64,000 bases of DNA from NCBI RefSeq assembly GCF_000178855.1, contig NZ_ADVG01000002.1:124001-188000 (forward strand). The letters are read 5' to 3'. Shown here piece by piece: positions 18,709 through 28,475 of this stretch. Below the pieces are notes generated by a model, which worked only from the letters and a program-made list of their open reading frames with translations, made no database searches and was not told where the DNA came from. Position 1 is the stretch's first letter, and every line of letters starts with the position of its first letter. Position numbers and translations under genes: made by a program. Origin of the DNA: Ktedonobacter racemifer DSM 44963. GTDB taxonomy: Bacteria; Chloroflexota; Ktedonobacteria; Ktedonobacterales; Ktedonobacteraceae.

Positions 18709-19909
18709 ATGGACTATACAACATTGCTGGAAGAAAACAAGGGGGAGCCCGTCTGCTCGTCGAGACAGATGCAATCCCTGTATCAGGTTTGTCACCATCT
18801 GAGAGACGGAAGAAAAGCACGAGGAAGGCAATATGACCTCGCGGGGGTGCTGCTGGTGGTCGTCCTGGCAAAATTGGCGGGGATGAGCAGCCTGCTAGCA
18901 GCAAGTGAATGGGCAAAGGATCAGGAAAAGGTCATCCGCGCGAATGTGAACCTTTCCTGGAAACGGATGCCTTGTGCCAATACCTACAGCTACGTCCTGG
19001 CACGCTTAGACAGTCAACAGGTCAATGCTCATCTGGCCGCGTGGTTTGTGCGCCAGATGAGCCACCAGCGAGAAGGAGAGCCAGACGACCAGCACGTCCA
19101 TCTGGCCATTGATGGCAAAGCGCTCAAAAGCACTGGGGAGCAGGCATATGGAGGAGAGCATCCCCAACAACATCTTCTGCATATTTATGAAGCAGAAACG
19201 GGTGTGGTCCTCCAGCAGATCCCCATTGGCTCTAAGACGAATGAGGTTGGCGCGCTCAAACCGTTTCTGACCGAGGTGACATGTAAAGGGCGAGTGATCA
19301 CCGTTGATGCGGCGCAAAGCTATCACGAGATGACTCGGCTGGTGCGCACGAGCTGGAGGGGAGGTGATTCTCATCATCAAGGACAATACACCTGTTGCTC
19401 GCGCGGACCTCGAACTGTTTTTTGAAGACCCGCAAGCAGATCAGAGCACCTGGCAATCGTATACTCAGCTTGACAAGGGCCATGGTCGTCTGGAACGTCG
19501 CTCGATTATGAGCAGTCCCGATCTCAATGGCTTGTTCTTCAAGGATTGGGGCGAGATTGGACAGGTCTTTCGCTTACAGCGCGAACGAACGATCAAAGGG
19601 AAGCACAGTTGCGAGGTTCGCTACGGGTTAACAACGCTTTCTCTGAGGCATTGTCCTCCAGAACGTCTTCTGCACTACCTTCGAGCACACTGGAAGGTGG
19701 AGAATCATCTCCACTGGCATCGAGATGCCACCCTTGGGGAGGACCGTTGCCGAGTCCGCTTCATTCCGGTGATGGAAATGCTGGCCGTGCTCAATAACGT
19801 GGTTCTTTCTCTCATGCACCTGCACCGGGTTTCCACCGTCGCTCGCCAGCTTCGTCGTTTTGCCTCTCATCCAGAGGAGGCTCTTGCTTGGTTGCTTCAG
19901 GACTTTTGA
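18709..19909 (+). pseudogene. ISAs1-family transposase, one +1 frame change
   Basis: Residues encoded from 18709 (QSLYQVCHHLRDGRKARGRQYDLAGVLLVVVLAKLAG... then HLAIDGKALKS) match the N-terminal and catalytic part of ISAs1 transposases. The protein then continues in the next frame from about 19360 (VILIIKDNTPVARADLELFFEDP...) to 19909, including the typical HWKVENHLHWHRDATLGEDR near the end. The change occurs around 19345-19360 in a G-rich stretch (GGAGGGGAGG). Family members usually have one uninterrupted ORF, so a mutation is likelier than programmed shifting. Confidence 0.85.
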
Positions 19910-19940
19910 GAAACCCTGTGCAGTTGCACGATCCCTATTG
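19901..19940 (-). repeat. Right terminal inverted repeat
   Basis: The partner of the left repeat. It overlaps the last codons of the transposase. Confidence 0.92.
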
Positions 19941-20101
19941 ACTATTCAATTGAAATATGTTATCCCTAATACATAGTTTATCTTGATGGGGCTGATACTA
20001 TACGTGCCAGCGCTCTGATACAGGTATCACTGATGATACATCTTGTTGTATATTCTCCCTCGTAGTAGCGTCCGACATTCAAGGAAGAATGTGGGTGACC
20101 T

Positions 20102-20713
20102 ATGCCAACCACTGCTATCCGCGATGCACGCCGCAAGGATATTATCACTGCCGCGCGTGACCTCTTCAGCCGCAAGGGCTACCATGGGACGACCATGCCG
20201 GATATCGCCCGGGCCGCCGGGATCAGTACTGGCCTTATCTACTATATTTTTCCCAGCAAAGAAGAGATCCTGCTGGCATGCTGTGAGGACGCCGTCACGA
20301 TTTACCGCGATGTCCTTGAGCGAGCTAATACAATCGCTAATCCCCTGGAGCGCTTTGATGCGCTTGTACGCGAGCTCTACACGCTACTCGATAGCACATC
20401 CAAACGGCTCCTGATCATGTATCGTGACCTCTCAACGCTCAAACGCGAGACACGGCAACGCATTCTAGGGCCTATTCATCGCCTCGATGATTATTTCGTC
20501 GCCCTCTTCCAAGAGGGGCAGCAAGCCGGCGTCTTCAGACAAGATATGCCACAACCGCGTATTCTGGCCGCCAATGTCCTGGGGCTGGGGCATCTCTGGG
20601 CCTTGCAGAAAACCTGGCACTTCGCGCCCACTATCGATCTGGAAACATATATTTCCACTCAACTCGCCTACTTCCATGCACAGCTCTTACATCCACCTGT
20701 AGAGCAGGCATAA
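20102..20713 (+). CDS. TetR-family regulator of the acyl-CoA cluster
   Basis: A 203-residue TetR protein: helix-turn-helix at ~10-55 (IITAARDLFSRKGYHGTTMPDIARAAGISTGLIYYIFPSKEEIL) and a C-terminal helical domain of the kind found in FadR/PaaR-like acyl-CoA-sensing regulators. It sits 90 bp upstream of the acyl-CoA dehydrogenase and is codirectional with a set of beta-oxidation genes, so it is probably their repressor, released by an acyl-CoA. That link is from context only. Confidence 0.92.
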   Translation: MPTTAIRDARRKDIITAARDLFSRKGYHGTTMPDIARAAGISTGLIYYIFPSKEEILLACCEDAVTIYRDVLERANTIANPLERFDALVRELYTLLDSTSKRLLIMYRDLSTLKRETRQRILGPIHRLDDYFVALFQEGQQAGVFRQDMPQPRILAANVLGLGHLWALQKTWHFAPTIDLETYISTQLAYFHAQLLHPPVEQA

Positions 20714-20803
20714 CCATTTTCGCTTACGCAGGTTTGCCGGGCGCTTACACGCCTTCATGCTTCCTGCTGCTACGTCATTACATAATTAGGAGGAACGACC
20801 ACC

Positions 20804-21970
20804 ATGGATTTCCGCTTAACCGATGAACAGAAAATGGTCAGAGACACGGTTCGCGCCTTCGTGCAAAAAGAGTTGCTTCCACTGGAGGGCGATGTTCTGC
20901 GCAATGAGCGCGAGGGGCGTGTAGGCATCGAACGCGAGCAGCTACGTCAGCTTCAGCTGAAGGCCAAAGAGCTGGGCTTCTGGGGCATTAATACGCCGGA
21001 GGAGTACGGCGGGGCCAATCTGGGACCAGTGATGACGGCGATTATCATTATGGAGCTCTCGCATACCTTTGTCCCCTTCGCCTTTGGCGGCTCAGCCGAT
21101 AATATCCTCTATCACTGCAATGAGGAGCAGAAGCAGCGCTACCTCATCCCCACCATTAATGGCGAGCGGCGCTCCTGCTTCGCCCTGACCGAACCAGGCG
21201 CGGGCTCAGATGCCGCAAATATCAAGATGTCGGCGGTCAAGGATGGGAAGCACTGGGTGCTCAATGGAGAGAAGGTCTTCATCACCAATGGCAATGAGGC
21301 CGACTTTACGATGGTCTTCGCCGTTACCGATAAGGAGCGTGGCGCGCGCGGTGTGACCTGCTTCCTCGTCGATCGCGAGATGGGCTGGCGCTCAAACTAT
21401 ATCCATACCATGGGCGAGTGGGGACCGGCCTCGCTCTATTTCGAGAATGTGCGTGTGCCCGAAGAGAATATTCTGGGCGAGCTCAACCAGGGCTTCACTT
21501 TGGGCATGCAGTGGATCGGGGCAGGACGCTGGAACATCGCCGCCCGGGCCGTGGGAGCTGCCGAACGCTTGCTCCAGATGGGCATCGACTACGCCAAGAC
21601 GCGCTCCACCTTTGGCAAGCCCATTGCGGAACGCCAGGCTATCCAGTGGATGATCGCCGACTCACGCGTTGAGATCGAGGCGACGCGCTGGCTGGCGCTG
21701 CATGCCGCCTGGATGGCTGAAGAGGGCCAGGATACGCGGCATGCGTCCTCGATCGCCAAGCTATATGGCTCCAATATGGCCAACCAGGTCGCCGATCGTG
21801 TCATGCAGATTCACGGCGGCATGGGCTACACCAAGGAGCTCCCCATCGAGCGCTGGTACCGCGAGATGCGCGTCTGGCGTATCTTTGAGGGTACCGACGA
21901 GATCCAGCGCTTTATCATCTCACGCGATCTCCTGCGGGGCTATGTCAGGCTCGGTGAGGAGCTTGTATGA
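20804..21970 (+). CDS. Acyl-CoA dehydrogenase
   Basis: A 388-residue FAD-dependent acyl-CoA dehydrogenase that makes trans-2-enoyl-CoA. The flavin/substrate motif FALTEPGAGSDAANIKMSA (~125), the central YAKTRSTFGKPIAERQAIQ (~265) and the catalytic-base region RIFEGTDEIQRF with its Glu (~370) are all present, and length is typical. AGGAGG precedes the ATG. The stop codon overlaps the start of the next gene (ATGA), so the two are translationally coupled. The acyl chain accepted cannot be read from sequence. Confidence 0.95.
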   Translation: MDFRLTDEQKMVRDTVRAFVQKELLPLEGDVLRNEREGRVGIEREQLRQLQLKAKELGFWGINTPEEYGGANLGPVMTAIIIMELSHTFVPFAFGGSADNILYHCNEEQKQRYLIPTINGERRSCFALTEPGAGSDAANIKMSAVKDGKHWVLNGEKVFITNGNEADFTMVFAVTDKERGARGVTCFLVDREMGWRSNYIHTMGEWGPASLYFENVRVPEENILGELNQGFTLGMQWIGAGRWNIAARAVGAAERLLQMGIDYAKTRSTFGKPIAERQAIQWMIADSRVEIEATRWLALHAAWMAEEGQDTRHASSIAKLYGSNMANQVADRVMQIHGGMGYTKELPIERWYREMRVWRIFEGTDEIQRFIISRDLLRGYVRLGEELV

Positions 21971-23115
21971 GCTCGTCACCCAAAGCCGCCATCGTTGGCG
22001 TGGCCGAATCAGATCTCGGGAGCACACCTGATAAGACCGTGCTACAACTCCAGGCCCAGGCGGCCAGGGCCGCCCTGGAGGATGCGGGACTGGGCTTGCA
22101 AGATGTGGAAGCCCTCTTCTGCGCTGGCAACTGGGCCTGGTCCCCCAACCTGATGCTGGCCGAGTACCTGGGTATCCAGCCCAGGTACACCGACACAACC
22201 AATATCGGGGGCTCCTCCTTTGAGGCGCATATCGGCCATGCCCTCGCGGGTATAGAGGCTGGCCTCTTCGAGGTCGCCCTCATTACCTATGGGAGCACGC
22301 AACGCTCGGACCGAGCTCGCGGGCGCGGGCTGCCCTATTATCGCCTCACAGAGCAATATGAAGGCCCCTTCGGTCTGCCAGCACCCGTGGGAGCCTATGC
22401 CCTGGCGGCGAGCCGACATATGTTTGAGTATGGCACGACCAGCGAGCAACTGGCCGAGGTCGCGGTCGCGACGCGTAAATGGGCCACGCTGAATGAAAAA
22501 GCGATGAAGCGCGAGCCCATCACCATTGAGGATGTGCTTAACTCACGCTGGATCGCCGAGCCGCTGCACCTGCTCGATTGCTGCCTGGTGACCGATGGAG
22601 GTGGAGCCGTGGTCGTCACCTCCGCGTCGCGCGCCCGGCAGATGCGTAAAGCCCCGGTCTGGATTCTGGGGCATGGGGAGGCCCATACCCACAACACGAT
22701 CACCAATATGCCCGACCTGGCGAGTCACCAGGCGGCAGCAGCCTCTGGGCGAGACGCCTTCGCCCGAGCAGGATTGACGCCTGCCGAGATCGATGTCGCA
22801 GAGATCTATGATTCGTTTACAATCACGGTCCTGCTCACCCTGGAAGCCCTGGGATTCTGCGGGAAGGGCGAGGGCGGGTCCTTTGTCAGCGGACAGCGAA
22901 CCGCACCAGGCGGCGCCTTCCCCATGAACACGAATGGCGGTGGACTCTCGTACTGTCATCCAGGAATGTATGGCATCTTTCTGCTCATTGAGGCCACGCG
23001 CCAGTTGCGAGGAGAGTGTGGTCCGCGCCAGGTTGAAGGCGCGCGCGTTGCCCTGGCCCACGGCACGGGCGGCGTCCTCTCGTCGGCGGCCACGGTTCTG
23101 CTTGGAAAGGATTGA
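21967..23115 (+). CDS. Thiolase-like protein lacking the usual nucleophilic Cys (Ltp2/SCP-x type)
   Basis: The 382-residue protein has the thiolase fold of the SCP-x/Ltp subfamily. Where thiolases carry the Cys nucleophile, the sequence reads NIGGSSFEAHIGHA; the C-terminal active-site loop is GGGLSYCHPGMYG. In this subfamily, partners of DUF35 proteins such as Ltp2 act as retro-aldolases on sterol side-chain CoA esters, using tyrosines. The following gene is just such a DUF35 protein, so aldol cleavage is a real alternative to thiolysis. The gene overlaps its upstream neighbour by 4 nt. Confidence 0.88.
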   Translation: MSSSPKAAIVGVAESDLGSTPDKTVLQLQAQAARAALEDAGLGLQDVEALFCAGNWAWSPNLMLAEYLGIQPRYTDTTNIGGSSFEAHIGHALAGIEAGLFEVALITYGSTQRSDRARGRGLPYYRLTEQYEGPFGLPAPVGAYALAASRHMFEYGTTSEQLAEVAVATRKWATLNEKAMKREPITIEDVLNSRWIAEPLHLLDCCLVTDGGGAVVVTSASRARQMRKAPVWILGHGEAHTHNTITNMPDLASHQAAAASGRDAFARAGLTPAEIDVAEIYDSFTITVLLTLEALGFCGKGEGGSFVSGQRTAPGGAFPMNTNGGGLSYCHPGMYGIFLLIEATRQLRGECGPRQVEGARVALAHGTGGVLSSAATVLLGKD

Positions 23116-23120
23116 CGCGT

Positions 23121-23525
23121 ATGCCAGCCCAGTTCCCTCAACCCTTGATCGATAGCGACTCGCAGCCCTACTGGGAAGGTCTCGCACGTAGTGAGTTGCG
23201 CATCCAGCGCTGCCAGGCGTGTACGCGAGCAGTGTTCTATCCACGCGCGCTCTGTCCACATTGCTTTTCGGACCAGCTAACCTGGATCACCGCCTCGGGC
23301 AGGGGGACACTCTACGCCTTTACGGTTGTCCACCAGGCCTTTGGTCCCTATGCGGCGGAGGCTCCTTTCATCGTCGGTATCATAGAGCTAGAAGAAGGCG
23401 TTCGTATGATGTCGCGTATCACTGATGCTACGCGTGAGCAGATCACCATCGGTGCCGCGGTCGAGGTAACGTTTCTCGCCGCCGAAGATGGTGTGACGCT
23501 CCCCTATTTTCGCCTGGCAGCATAA
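23121..23525 (+). CDS. DUF35 zinc-ribbon/OB-fold protein, partner of the thiolase-like protein
   Basis: The 134-residue product has the N-terminal rubredoxin-like zinc ribbon CQACTRAVFYPRALCPHC (~32-49) and a C-terminal OB fold. In known complexes such DUF35 proteins bind the thiolase or aldolase subunit and help hold the CoA substrate. The ATG at 23121 is taken as start, 5 nt after the previous stop; an in-frame TTG at 23112 is an alternative. Placement directly after the thiolase-like gene supports a heteromeric complex. Confidence 0.9.
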   Translation: MPAQFPQPLIDSDSQPYWEGLARSELRIQRCQACTRAVFYPRALCPHCFSDQLTWITASGRGTLYAFTVVHQAFGPYAAEAPFIVGIIELEEGVRMMSRITDATREQITIGAAVEVTFLAAEDGVTLPYFRLAA

Positions 23526-23527
23526 TT

Positions 23528-23611
23528 GTAGGGTCCATGCTGGCATGGACTCCTCTCGCTGGAGGACGTACTCAGTTTGCAAGCATAAGTCCATACAAGC
23601 ATGGACCCTAC
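23528..23611. repeat. 24-bp inverted repeat with 36-nt spacer
   Basis: GTAGGGTCCATGCTGGCATG... at 23528-23551 pairs with 23588-23611 with two mismatches. The hairpin sits between two genes of the cluster and may terminate or attenuate transcription, or protect the upstream mRNA. Confidence 0.75.
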
Positions 23612-23644
23612 AGCTATCAGGTAACCTATGAGAGGTATACGAGC

Positions 23645-25789
23645 ATGTCTGAGAGATATCATATATCACCGGAACGGCTCCACACCTTTTTTCGCCCCCA
23701 GAGCATTGCCCTGGTTGGGGCGACCGATAACTCGCGCTGGTCACTCTGCACATTTGAGAATCTCAAGCGCTTCGAATTTCCCGGCCCGGTCTACCTGATC
23801 AACCCCTTTCGCGAGACCGCGCACGGGGAGCGCACCTACAAATCCTTACGCGACCTGCCCGAGCCGGTAGATCTGGCCTTTATTATGGTCCCCACCCACA
23901 GCGTCTTCCCTATCGTGCAGGAAGCCGCCGCGGCGGGAACGCGGCATTTCGTCGTGCTTACCTCGGGCTATAGCGAGGTAGGGGCGGAAGGGGCGCACCT
24001 GGAGCGCGAACTCCTCGCCTTCGCCAGGGAACATGACCTGGTGTTGCTTGGTCCCAATGGTAATGGCTTTATCAATGTGACGAGCCGGGTCACGCCCTAT
24101 GGCTTGCCAATCTCACCACCGCTTGCCGCCGGGCCAGTAGGAGTTGTGCTTCAGAGCGGAGCACTTGCCAGCGCGGTCCTCGCCTTCGCCCAGGCGCACG
24201 CCATTGGTTTGAGCCTGCTCGTCTCCATGGGCAATGAGAGCATGATCTCGGTCACGGATGTGGTTGACTACCTGCTGGAGGATGAGTCGACGCGCTCAAT
24301 CGCGCTCTTCCTTGAGAGCATTCGCCACCCAGATGAGCTACGCCGCATCGCCGCCAAGGCACGCGCACGTGGTAAACCCATCGTGGCCCTCAAAATTGGG
24401 CGTAGCGAGACGAGTGCTCGCACGGCGCTCTCCCACACTGGAGCCATAGTAGGCGACGATAAGGTGAATGATGCCATCTTTCGCCAGCTTGGGATCATGC
24501 GCGTACACTCGCTGGAGGATCTGCTCATCACAGCAGGACTTGCAGGCAATATCCAACCCCTGCCAGGGCGACACATGGGCATCGTGACCCCTTCGGGTGG
24601 CGCGTGCGATATTCTCTCTGACCTGGCCCAGGATGAAGGGATTACGCTCCCAGACTTCGCGCCCGAGACGCTCGCACAGCTCCAAAGCATTCTACCGCCC
24701 TTCTCCACGCCACATAACCCCCTAGATGTCACGGGCTATATCGTCGTGGATGGGACCCTGCAATCGCGAGCGCTTGAGGTAGTGGTTCGGGACCCCAACA
24801 TCGACTTCATTTTTAACCTGGTAAGCATTGAGGGGAATCGTCCGCTCGATCCTGTTGCTCTAGAGAACCATGTCGCACTCTACCAACATCTCGCGGAGAT
24901 TGTGCGTGGCTCGTCCCACCCGGTTATTCTCGTCTCTAACACCTGCCTGGATCTGACCAATACGGCTCGCACGCTCGTTGAGCGCACGGGACTACACTTT
25001 GTCGCGGGCCTCGAACATGGCATGCGCGCCATCGGTCGACTCCTCTGGTGGGCTGAAGCACAGCAAGCATCACCAGGCGAACCCTTTACGCAGGAGCCAA
25101 TCACCTTACCATCCCTCTCCACTCCCCGCCGGGGGACATGGTCAGAGGCGCGAGCGCGCGTACTCTTGCAGCAGGCGGGTATTCCCGTTGTTCCAGGAAG
25201 GCTAGTGACCACGCTCGATGAGGCGTTGCAAGCCGCGCAGGAGCTTGGCTTTCCCCTGGCCCTCAAGGTCCAATCGGCCGAGATTGCGCACAAGAGTGAT
25301 GTGGGCGGTGTGGCACTCAACATCAACAGCGAGGAGGCGCTTCGCCAGAGCTACGACACGATACACGAGCGCGTCCGCTCGGCGCTCCCCCGGGCAGAGC
25401 TAGAAGGCTTCCTGATTAGTCCGATGCGTTCGGCTGGCCTGGAACTCCTGGTCGGCATCATCCGCGATCCCCTATGGGGGCCGGTGCTCTCGCTGGGACT
25501 GGGTGGCATCTGGACCGAGGCGCTTCAGGATACCAGTGTGCGCGTGCTTCCCGTGAACCAGGGAGAGATTCATAGCATGCTCAATGAACTGCGTGGAGCC
25601 GCCCTACTACGTGGTAGTCGTGGACACCACGCTGTTAATCTGGATGCGTTAAGCCAGGTCATCTACCACATCTCGCTCCTGGCACAGGGTCTAGGACCAG
25701 AGCTTGCCGCCCTGGAGATCAATCCACTGCTGGTTGATGCAACCACTATCGAGGCTCTCGATGTTTTACTGACCTGGCAAGAGCCATAG
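23645..25789 (+). CDS. Acyl-CoA synthetase (NDP-forming type, fused alpha-beta)
   Basis: A 714-residue protein of the acetate--CoA ligase (NDP-forming) family. The order is a CoA-binding Rossmann domain (SIALVGATDNSRW, ~17), succinyl-CoA ligase-like domains with the phospho-His region TALSHTGAIVGDD (~262), and a C-terminal ATP-grasp domain from ~500 (GFPLALKVQSAEIAHKSDVGGVALN). Members activate short or branched acids to CoA thioesters with ATP. The ATG at 23645 follows GAGAGG; an upstream in-frame start would lie inside the hairpin. It would feed acids into the adjacent beta-oxidation enzymes. Confidence 0.92.
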   Translation: MSERYHISPERLHTFFRPQSIALVGATDNSRWSLCTFENLKRFEFPGPVYLINPFRETAHGERTYKSLRDLPEPVDLAFIMVPTHSVFPIVQEAAAAGTRHFVVLTSGYSEVGAEGAHLERELLAFAREHDLVLLGPNGNGFINVTSRVTPYGLPISPPLAAGPVGVVLQSGALASAVLAFAQAHAIGLSLLVSMGNESMISVTDVVDYLLEDESTRSIALFLESIRHPDELRRIAAKARARGKPIVALKIGRSETSARTALSHTGAIVGDDKVNDAIFRQLGIMRVHSLEDLLITAGLAGNIQPLPGRHMGIVTPSGGACDILSDLAQDEGITLPDFAPETLAQLQSILPPFSTPHNPLDVTGYIVVDGTLQSRALEVVVRDPNIDFIFNLVSIEGNRPLDPVALENHVALYQHLAEIVRGSSHPVILVSNTCLDLTNTARTLVERTGLHFVAGLEHGMRAIGRLLWWAEAQQASPGEPFTQEPITLPSLSTPRRGTWSEARARVLLQQAGIPVVPGRLVTTLDEALQAAQELGFPLALKVQSAEIAHKSDVGGVALNINSEEALRQSYDTIHERVRSALPRAELEGFLISPMRSAGLELLVGIIRDPLWGPVLSLGLGGIWTEALQDTSVRVLPVNQGEIHSMLNELRGAALLRGSRGHHAVNLDALSQVIYHISLLAQGLGPELAALEINPLLVDATTIEALDVLLTWQEP

Positions 25790-25864
25790 GTGGCTTGTTG
25801 GAAAGCAAGCACCACACGATGCGATCTTACTGTTTACCGACTATATGAATGGAGGAAGAGACAC

Positions 25865-26623
25865 ATGGGTAAACTCGATGGACGTGTAGCCTTTGTCACC
25901 GGAGCTGGACGCGGCATTGGGGCCGCGACGGCACTACGCCTGGCCGAAGATGGCGCGAGCGTCATTCTCGCAGATATCGATACTGAGGGCTGCCAGCAGG
26001 TGCTGGCCGATATCGAGCGCATCGATGCCAAGGGACTGATTGTGCAATGCAACGTCGCCGATAAAGCCATGGTTGAGGCGGCCTTCCAGCAAGGTGTGGA
26101 GCACTTCGGACGCCTCGACATCCTGGTGAATAACGCTGGCGTTTTACGCGATAATCTGCTCTTTAAGATGAGCGATGATGACTGGGAGACGGTCATGAAT
26201 GTCCATCTGCGGGGGGCCTTCCTCTGTAGCCGGGCCGCCCAGGCCTACATGGTCAAACAACGTTATGGGCGGATCGTCTCGCTCTCCTCGACCTCGGCCC
26301 TGGGCAATCGCGGCCAGGCCAACTATTCGACAGCGAAGGCAGGTCTGCAAGGCCTCACACGCACGCTTGCCATAGAGTTAGGTCCCTTTGGCATTACCAC
26401 CAACGCCGTCGCACCCGGCTTTATTGATACCGAGATGACACGCGCCACGGCCCGTAGGATGGGCTTCGATCCTCAGGAACGCATTGAAGCCGCCTCCAAG
26501 GTCATTCCCGTCAGGCGTGTGGGGCAGCCACGCGATGTAGCTAACGTTATTTGCTTCCTGGTCTCAGAAGAGTCCAGCTACGTCAATGGACAGATCATCT
26601 ATGTCGCCGGCGGCCCACACTAA
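25865..26623 (+). CDS. Short-chain dehydrogenase/reductase (FabG-like)
   Basis: A 252-residue classical SDR: cofactor loop TGAGRGIGAA (~11-20), NNAG (~90), catalytic Ser in SLSSTSALGNRGQ, YSTAK with Tyr and Lys (~155-159) and a PGFIDTEMT substrate loop. GGAGG lies a few nt before the ATG at 25865. In this cluster it most likely oxidises 3-hydroxyacyl-CoA to 3-ketoacyl-CoA. The IS110-type element starts only a few bases after its stop codon. Confidence 0.94.
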   Translation: MGKLDGRVAFVTGAGRGIGAATALRLAEDGASVILADIDTEGCQQVLADIERIDAKGLIVQCNVADKAMVEAAFQQGVEHFGRLDILVNNAGVLRDNLLFKMSDDDWETVMNVHLRGAFLCSRAAQAYMVKQRYGRIVSLSSTSALGNRGQANYSTAKAGLQGLTRTLAIELGPFGITTNAVAPGFIDTEMTRATARRMGFDPQERIEAASKVIPVRRVGQPRDVANVICFLVSEESSYVNGQIIYVAGGPH

Positions 26624-26636
26624 GCAAGACCCTCTA

Positions 26637-27013
26637 TGTCAAGAGCCAAAAACAAGAAAGGAAAAAGCAAGGTGAACGTAGGTGAAGCTGCCTCCCGTGT
26701 GGTGATGCAAGTTTTCCACACCGGTCAAGGCCAAGACAAGCGCGCCCACACCCGACTCTCTCACCACCTGCGCGGCCTTGACTCGGTGTGGCCTGGAGCG
26801 AGCAACCCACACCGGGAGTCGGGAACGCGGTGGTGGGCCGCGGCAGACGTTGGAGCAACAGGCAGGTGCGCAGGAACGGCTCACCGTCGGCAGAAGGGAC
26901 GCGGCGGGAACCGCTTGGGCGACTCCGTTGGAGCACACGATATCAGCACTGACAAAGAACTTCGCAGTGCTGAGCGTGCCCAACCAAGTGTGACGCAAAG
27001 GGACAGCCTGGGT
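26637..27013 (-). ncRNA. Candidate bridge RNA region of the IS110-type element
   Basis: No protein frame fits this 3' non-coding stretch, which is dense in complementary segments. For example CCACACCGGTCAAGGCC (from ~26717) is mirrored by GGCCTTGACTCGGTGTGG (to ~26790). IS1111-type members of the family place their bridge RNA downstream of the transposase gene, as here. The identification is by position and structure, not by loop matching. Confidence 0.5.
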
Positions 27014-28228
27014 TCAGGCGGCACGTTGGCGAGGCGCGTGAGCCAGCTTCGCGGCTTCAAAGGTCTCGGCTTGATAGCACGTCTCACTCATCCACATCCG
27101 GTACATGATCCGCACCCAGATATTGGCCAGAGCGCGAAGGGCCATGCTGTGCGTTTTGCCTTCTGCCAGTTTGCGTTGGTAATACGAAGCCGCCCACGGC
27201 TCCGAGAGCGTCGATTGCCAGGCGAATTGGTACAGATCATTGCGCCAGGGCTTCACGCAGGCAAAGCGTTTGTGCGCCTTAGCGTAATTGCCGCTTTGGT
27301 AGGGGACAGGAGCTGTCCCAGCCAGTTCCTGAACACTGTTGGCATCAGCATAGCGTGTGCGATCATCCCCCCATTCAGCAAGCAAGCGCGGAGCCAGACG
27401 CTTGCCTGCTCGTGGAAGAGAACTCCAGATCGCATGGTCTTTATGGGTCAAAAAAAGGGTCTGAATCGCCTTCTCATAGCTGGCAAGGTCTTCAATGACC
27501 ACCAGCAATTGTTTGACCAGAGACAGCATCAACCGCGATTTAGCGCGCACGGTGACTTCACTGGCGACCAACTGAGGATGGTGCAGTTCCTCAACCATCG
27601 AGGCGGCGGCCTGTGCTGGGTTGGGAAACGTTCCCAGACGCAAGGTAGCCGTTATCTCTTCAACCGACGCACGCTGTGCTGCTTGGGGAGTTGGGTACGC
27701 TTGCAAAAAACGCAGTGTGGAAGGCTGCTGGAGCTTGGAGAACAACTTCAAGGCCACCAGATAGTATTCCTTGAGGCAAGCGGTCAATTGGTTGACCAGG
27801 CGCGTTTGCATCTGAACCAGAGCATCCTGATCGCGTGTCAACATTTTCAATTCCTGGACGGTAGGGCTATCAGGTTCCAAGCGATGCAGCTCAGCCAAGT
27901 TGAAGTATCCCGCTTTTGCCAACAAACGCGCGTCAATGCGATCAGTCTTGCCTCCTGCTACTTTCCGCAACCCATTGATCGTTTTCGGGTTCACTGGATA
28001 CACGGGAAGGCCAGCCGAAAGCAGGAAAGCGATGAGCAGCCCGTGATTCGTTTCGAGAATGCAAGCCAGTTCTTCAGGTTGAGAGGTAAAGCTCAACAAA
28101 AACTGCTTCAGGTCATGCAAGCCTTCCTGGCTGTGGGAAAAGCGGCGCGCTCCAACATGTTTACCGGCTTCATCGAGGACATCAACGTCATGATGTGTGT
28201 CTGCCCAGTCCAAACCAACGTACCACAT
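27014..28228 (-). CDS. IS110-family transposase (DEDD recombinase)
   Basis: A 404-residue intact transposase. The N-terminal RuvC-like DEDD domain has Asp in YVGLDWADTHHDV, Glu in ILETNHG and two Asp in KTDRIDARLLA. The C-terminal transposase domain has LPRAGKRLAPRLLAEWGD and the conserved Ser region ELAGTAPVPYQSGNY. Such enzymes are guided by a structured RNA from the element's own non-coding end. Nothing in the frame suggests damage, so the copy may be active. Confidence 0.93.
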   Translation of the reverse strand: MWYVGLDWADTHHDVDVLDEAGKHVGARRFSHSQEGLHDLKQFLLSFTSQPEELACILETNHGLLIAFLLSAGLPVYPVNPKTINGLRKVAGGKTDRIDARLLAKAGYFNLAELHRLEPDSPTVQELKMLTRDQDALVQMQTRLVNQLTACLKEYYLVALKLFSKLQQPSTLRFLQAYPTPQAAQRASVEEITATLRLGTFPNPAQAAASMVEELHHPQLVASEVTVRAKSRLMLSLVKQLLVVIEDLASYEKAIQTLFLTHKDHAIWSSLPRAGKRLAPRLLAEWGDDRTRYADANSVQELAGTAPVPYQSGNYAKAHKRFACVKPWRNDLYQFAWQSTLSEPWAASYYQRKLAEGKTHSMALRALANIWVRIMYRMWMSETCYQAETFEAAKLAHAPRQRAA

Positions 28229-28475
28229 CGTTCCATCTCCTTTGCGAGAAGCATTCCTGGGGGGATCGGGTCCTTATATGCCGAGTGCTCGAAGCAACGA
28301 CCCTCTAATCATCGATGTGCCCAGGAGGGCTGCCAGGGGAAGGACAATCTTGCTTTATCAGTCAAGCTGTGTGGAGAAAAGAGCCTTTCCCCAGCAGTGT
28401 TTCTTGAGCAGGCTCATCCTGCTCAGCTCTTGTTTGAGAGAGCTTACCAAAATCTTAACATATAAGGAGAAAACT

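Larger units (their letters stand above)
18590..19940. mobile_element. ISAs1-type insertion sequence
   Basis: The ~1.35-kb element is bounded by 40-bp inverted repeats (18590-18629 and 19901-19940) that differ at two central bases. It contains a single transposase locus. No target duplication is evident in the flanks. Confidence 0.88.
26628..28307 (-). mobile_element. IS110-family insertion sequence
   Basis: The element separates the SDR and MaoC genes. A 9-bp direct repeat GACCCTCTA occurs at 26628-26636 and 28299-28307 and is the best visible boundary pair, giving ~1.67 kb. It holds one transposase on the minus strand, ~70 bp of non-coding sequence 5' of it and ~375 bp 3' of it. Confidence 0.75.

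Noticed and set aside
26636..28465. A 609-codon plus-strand open frame across the IS110-type element
   Set aside because: It is antisense to an intact, well-conserved transposase, joins non-coding ends and has no family similarity or ribosome-binding site.
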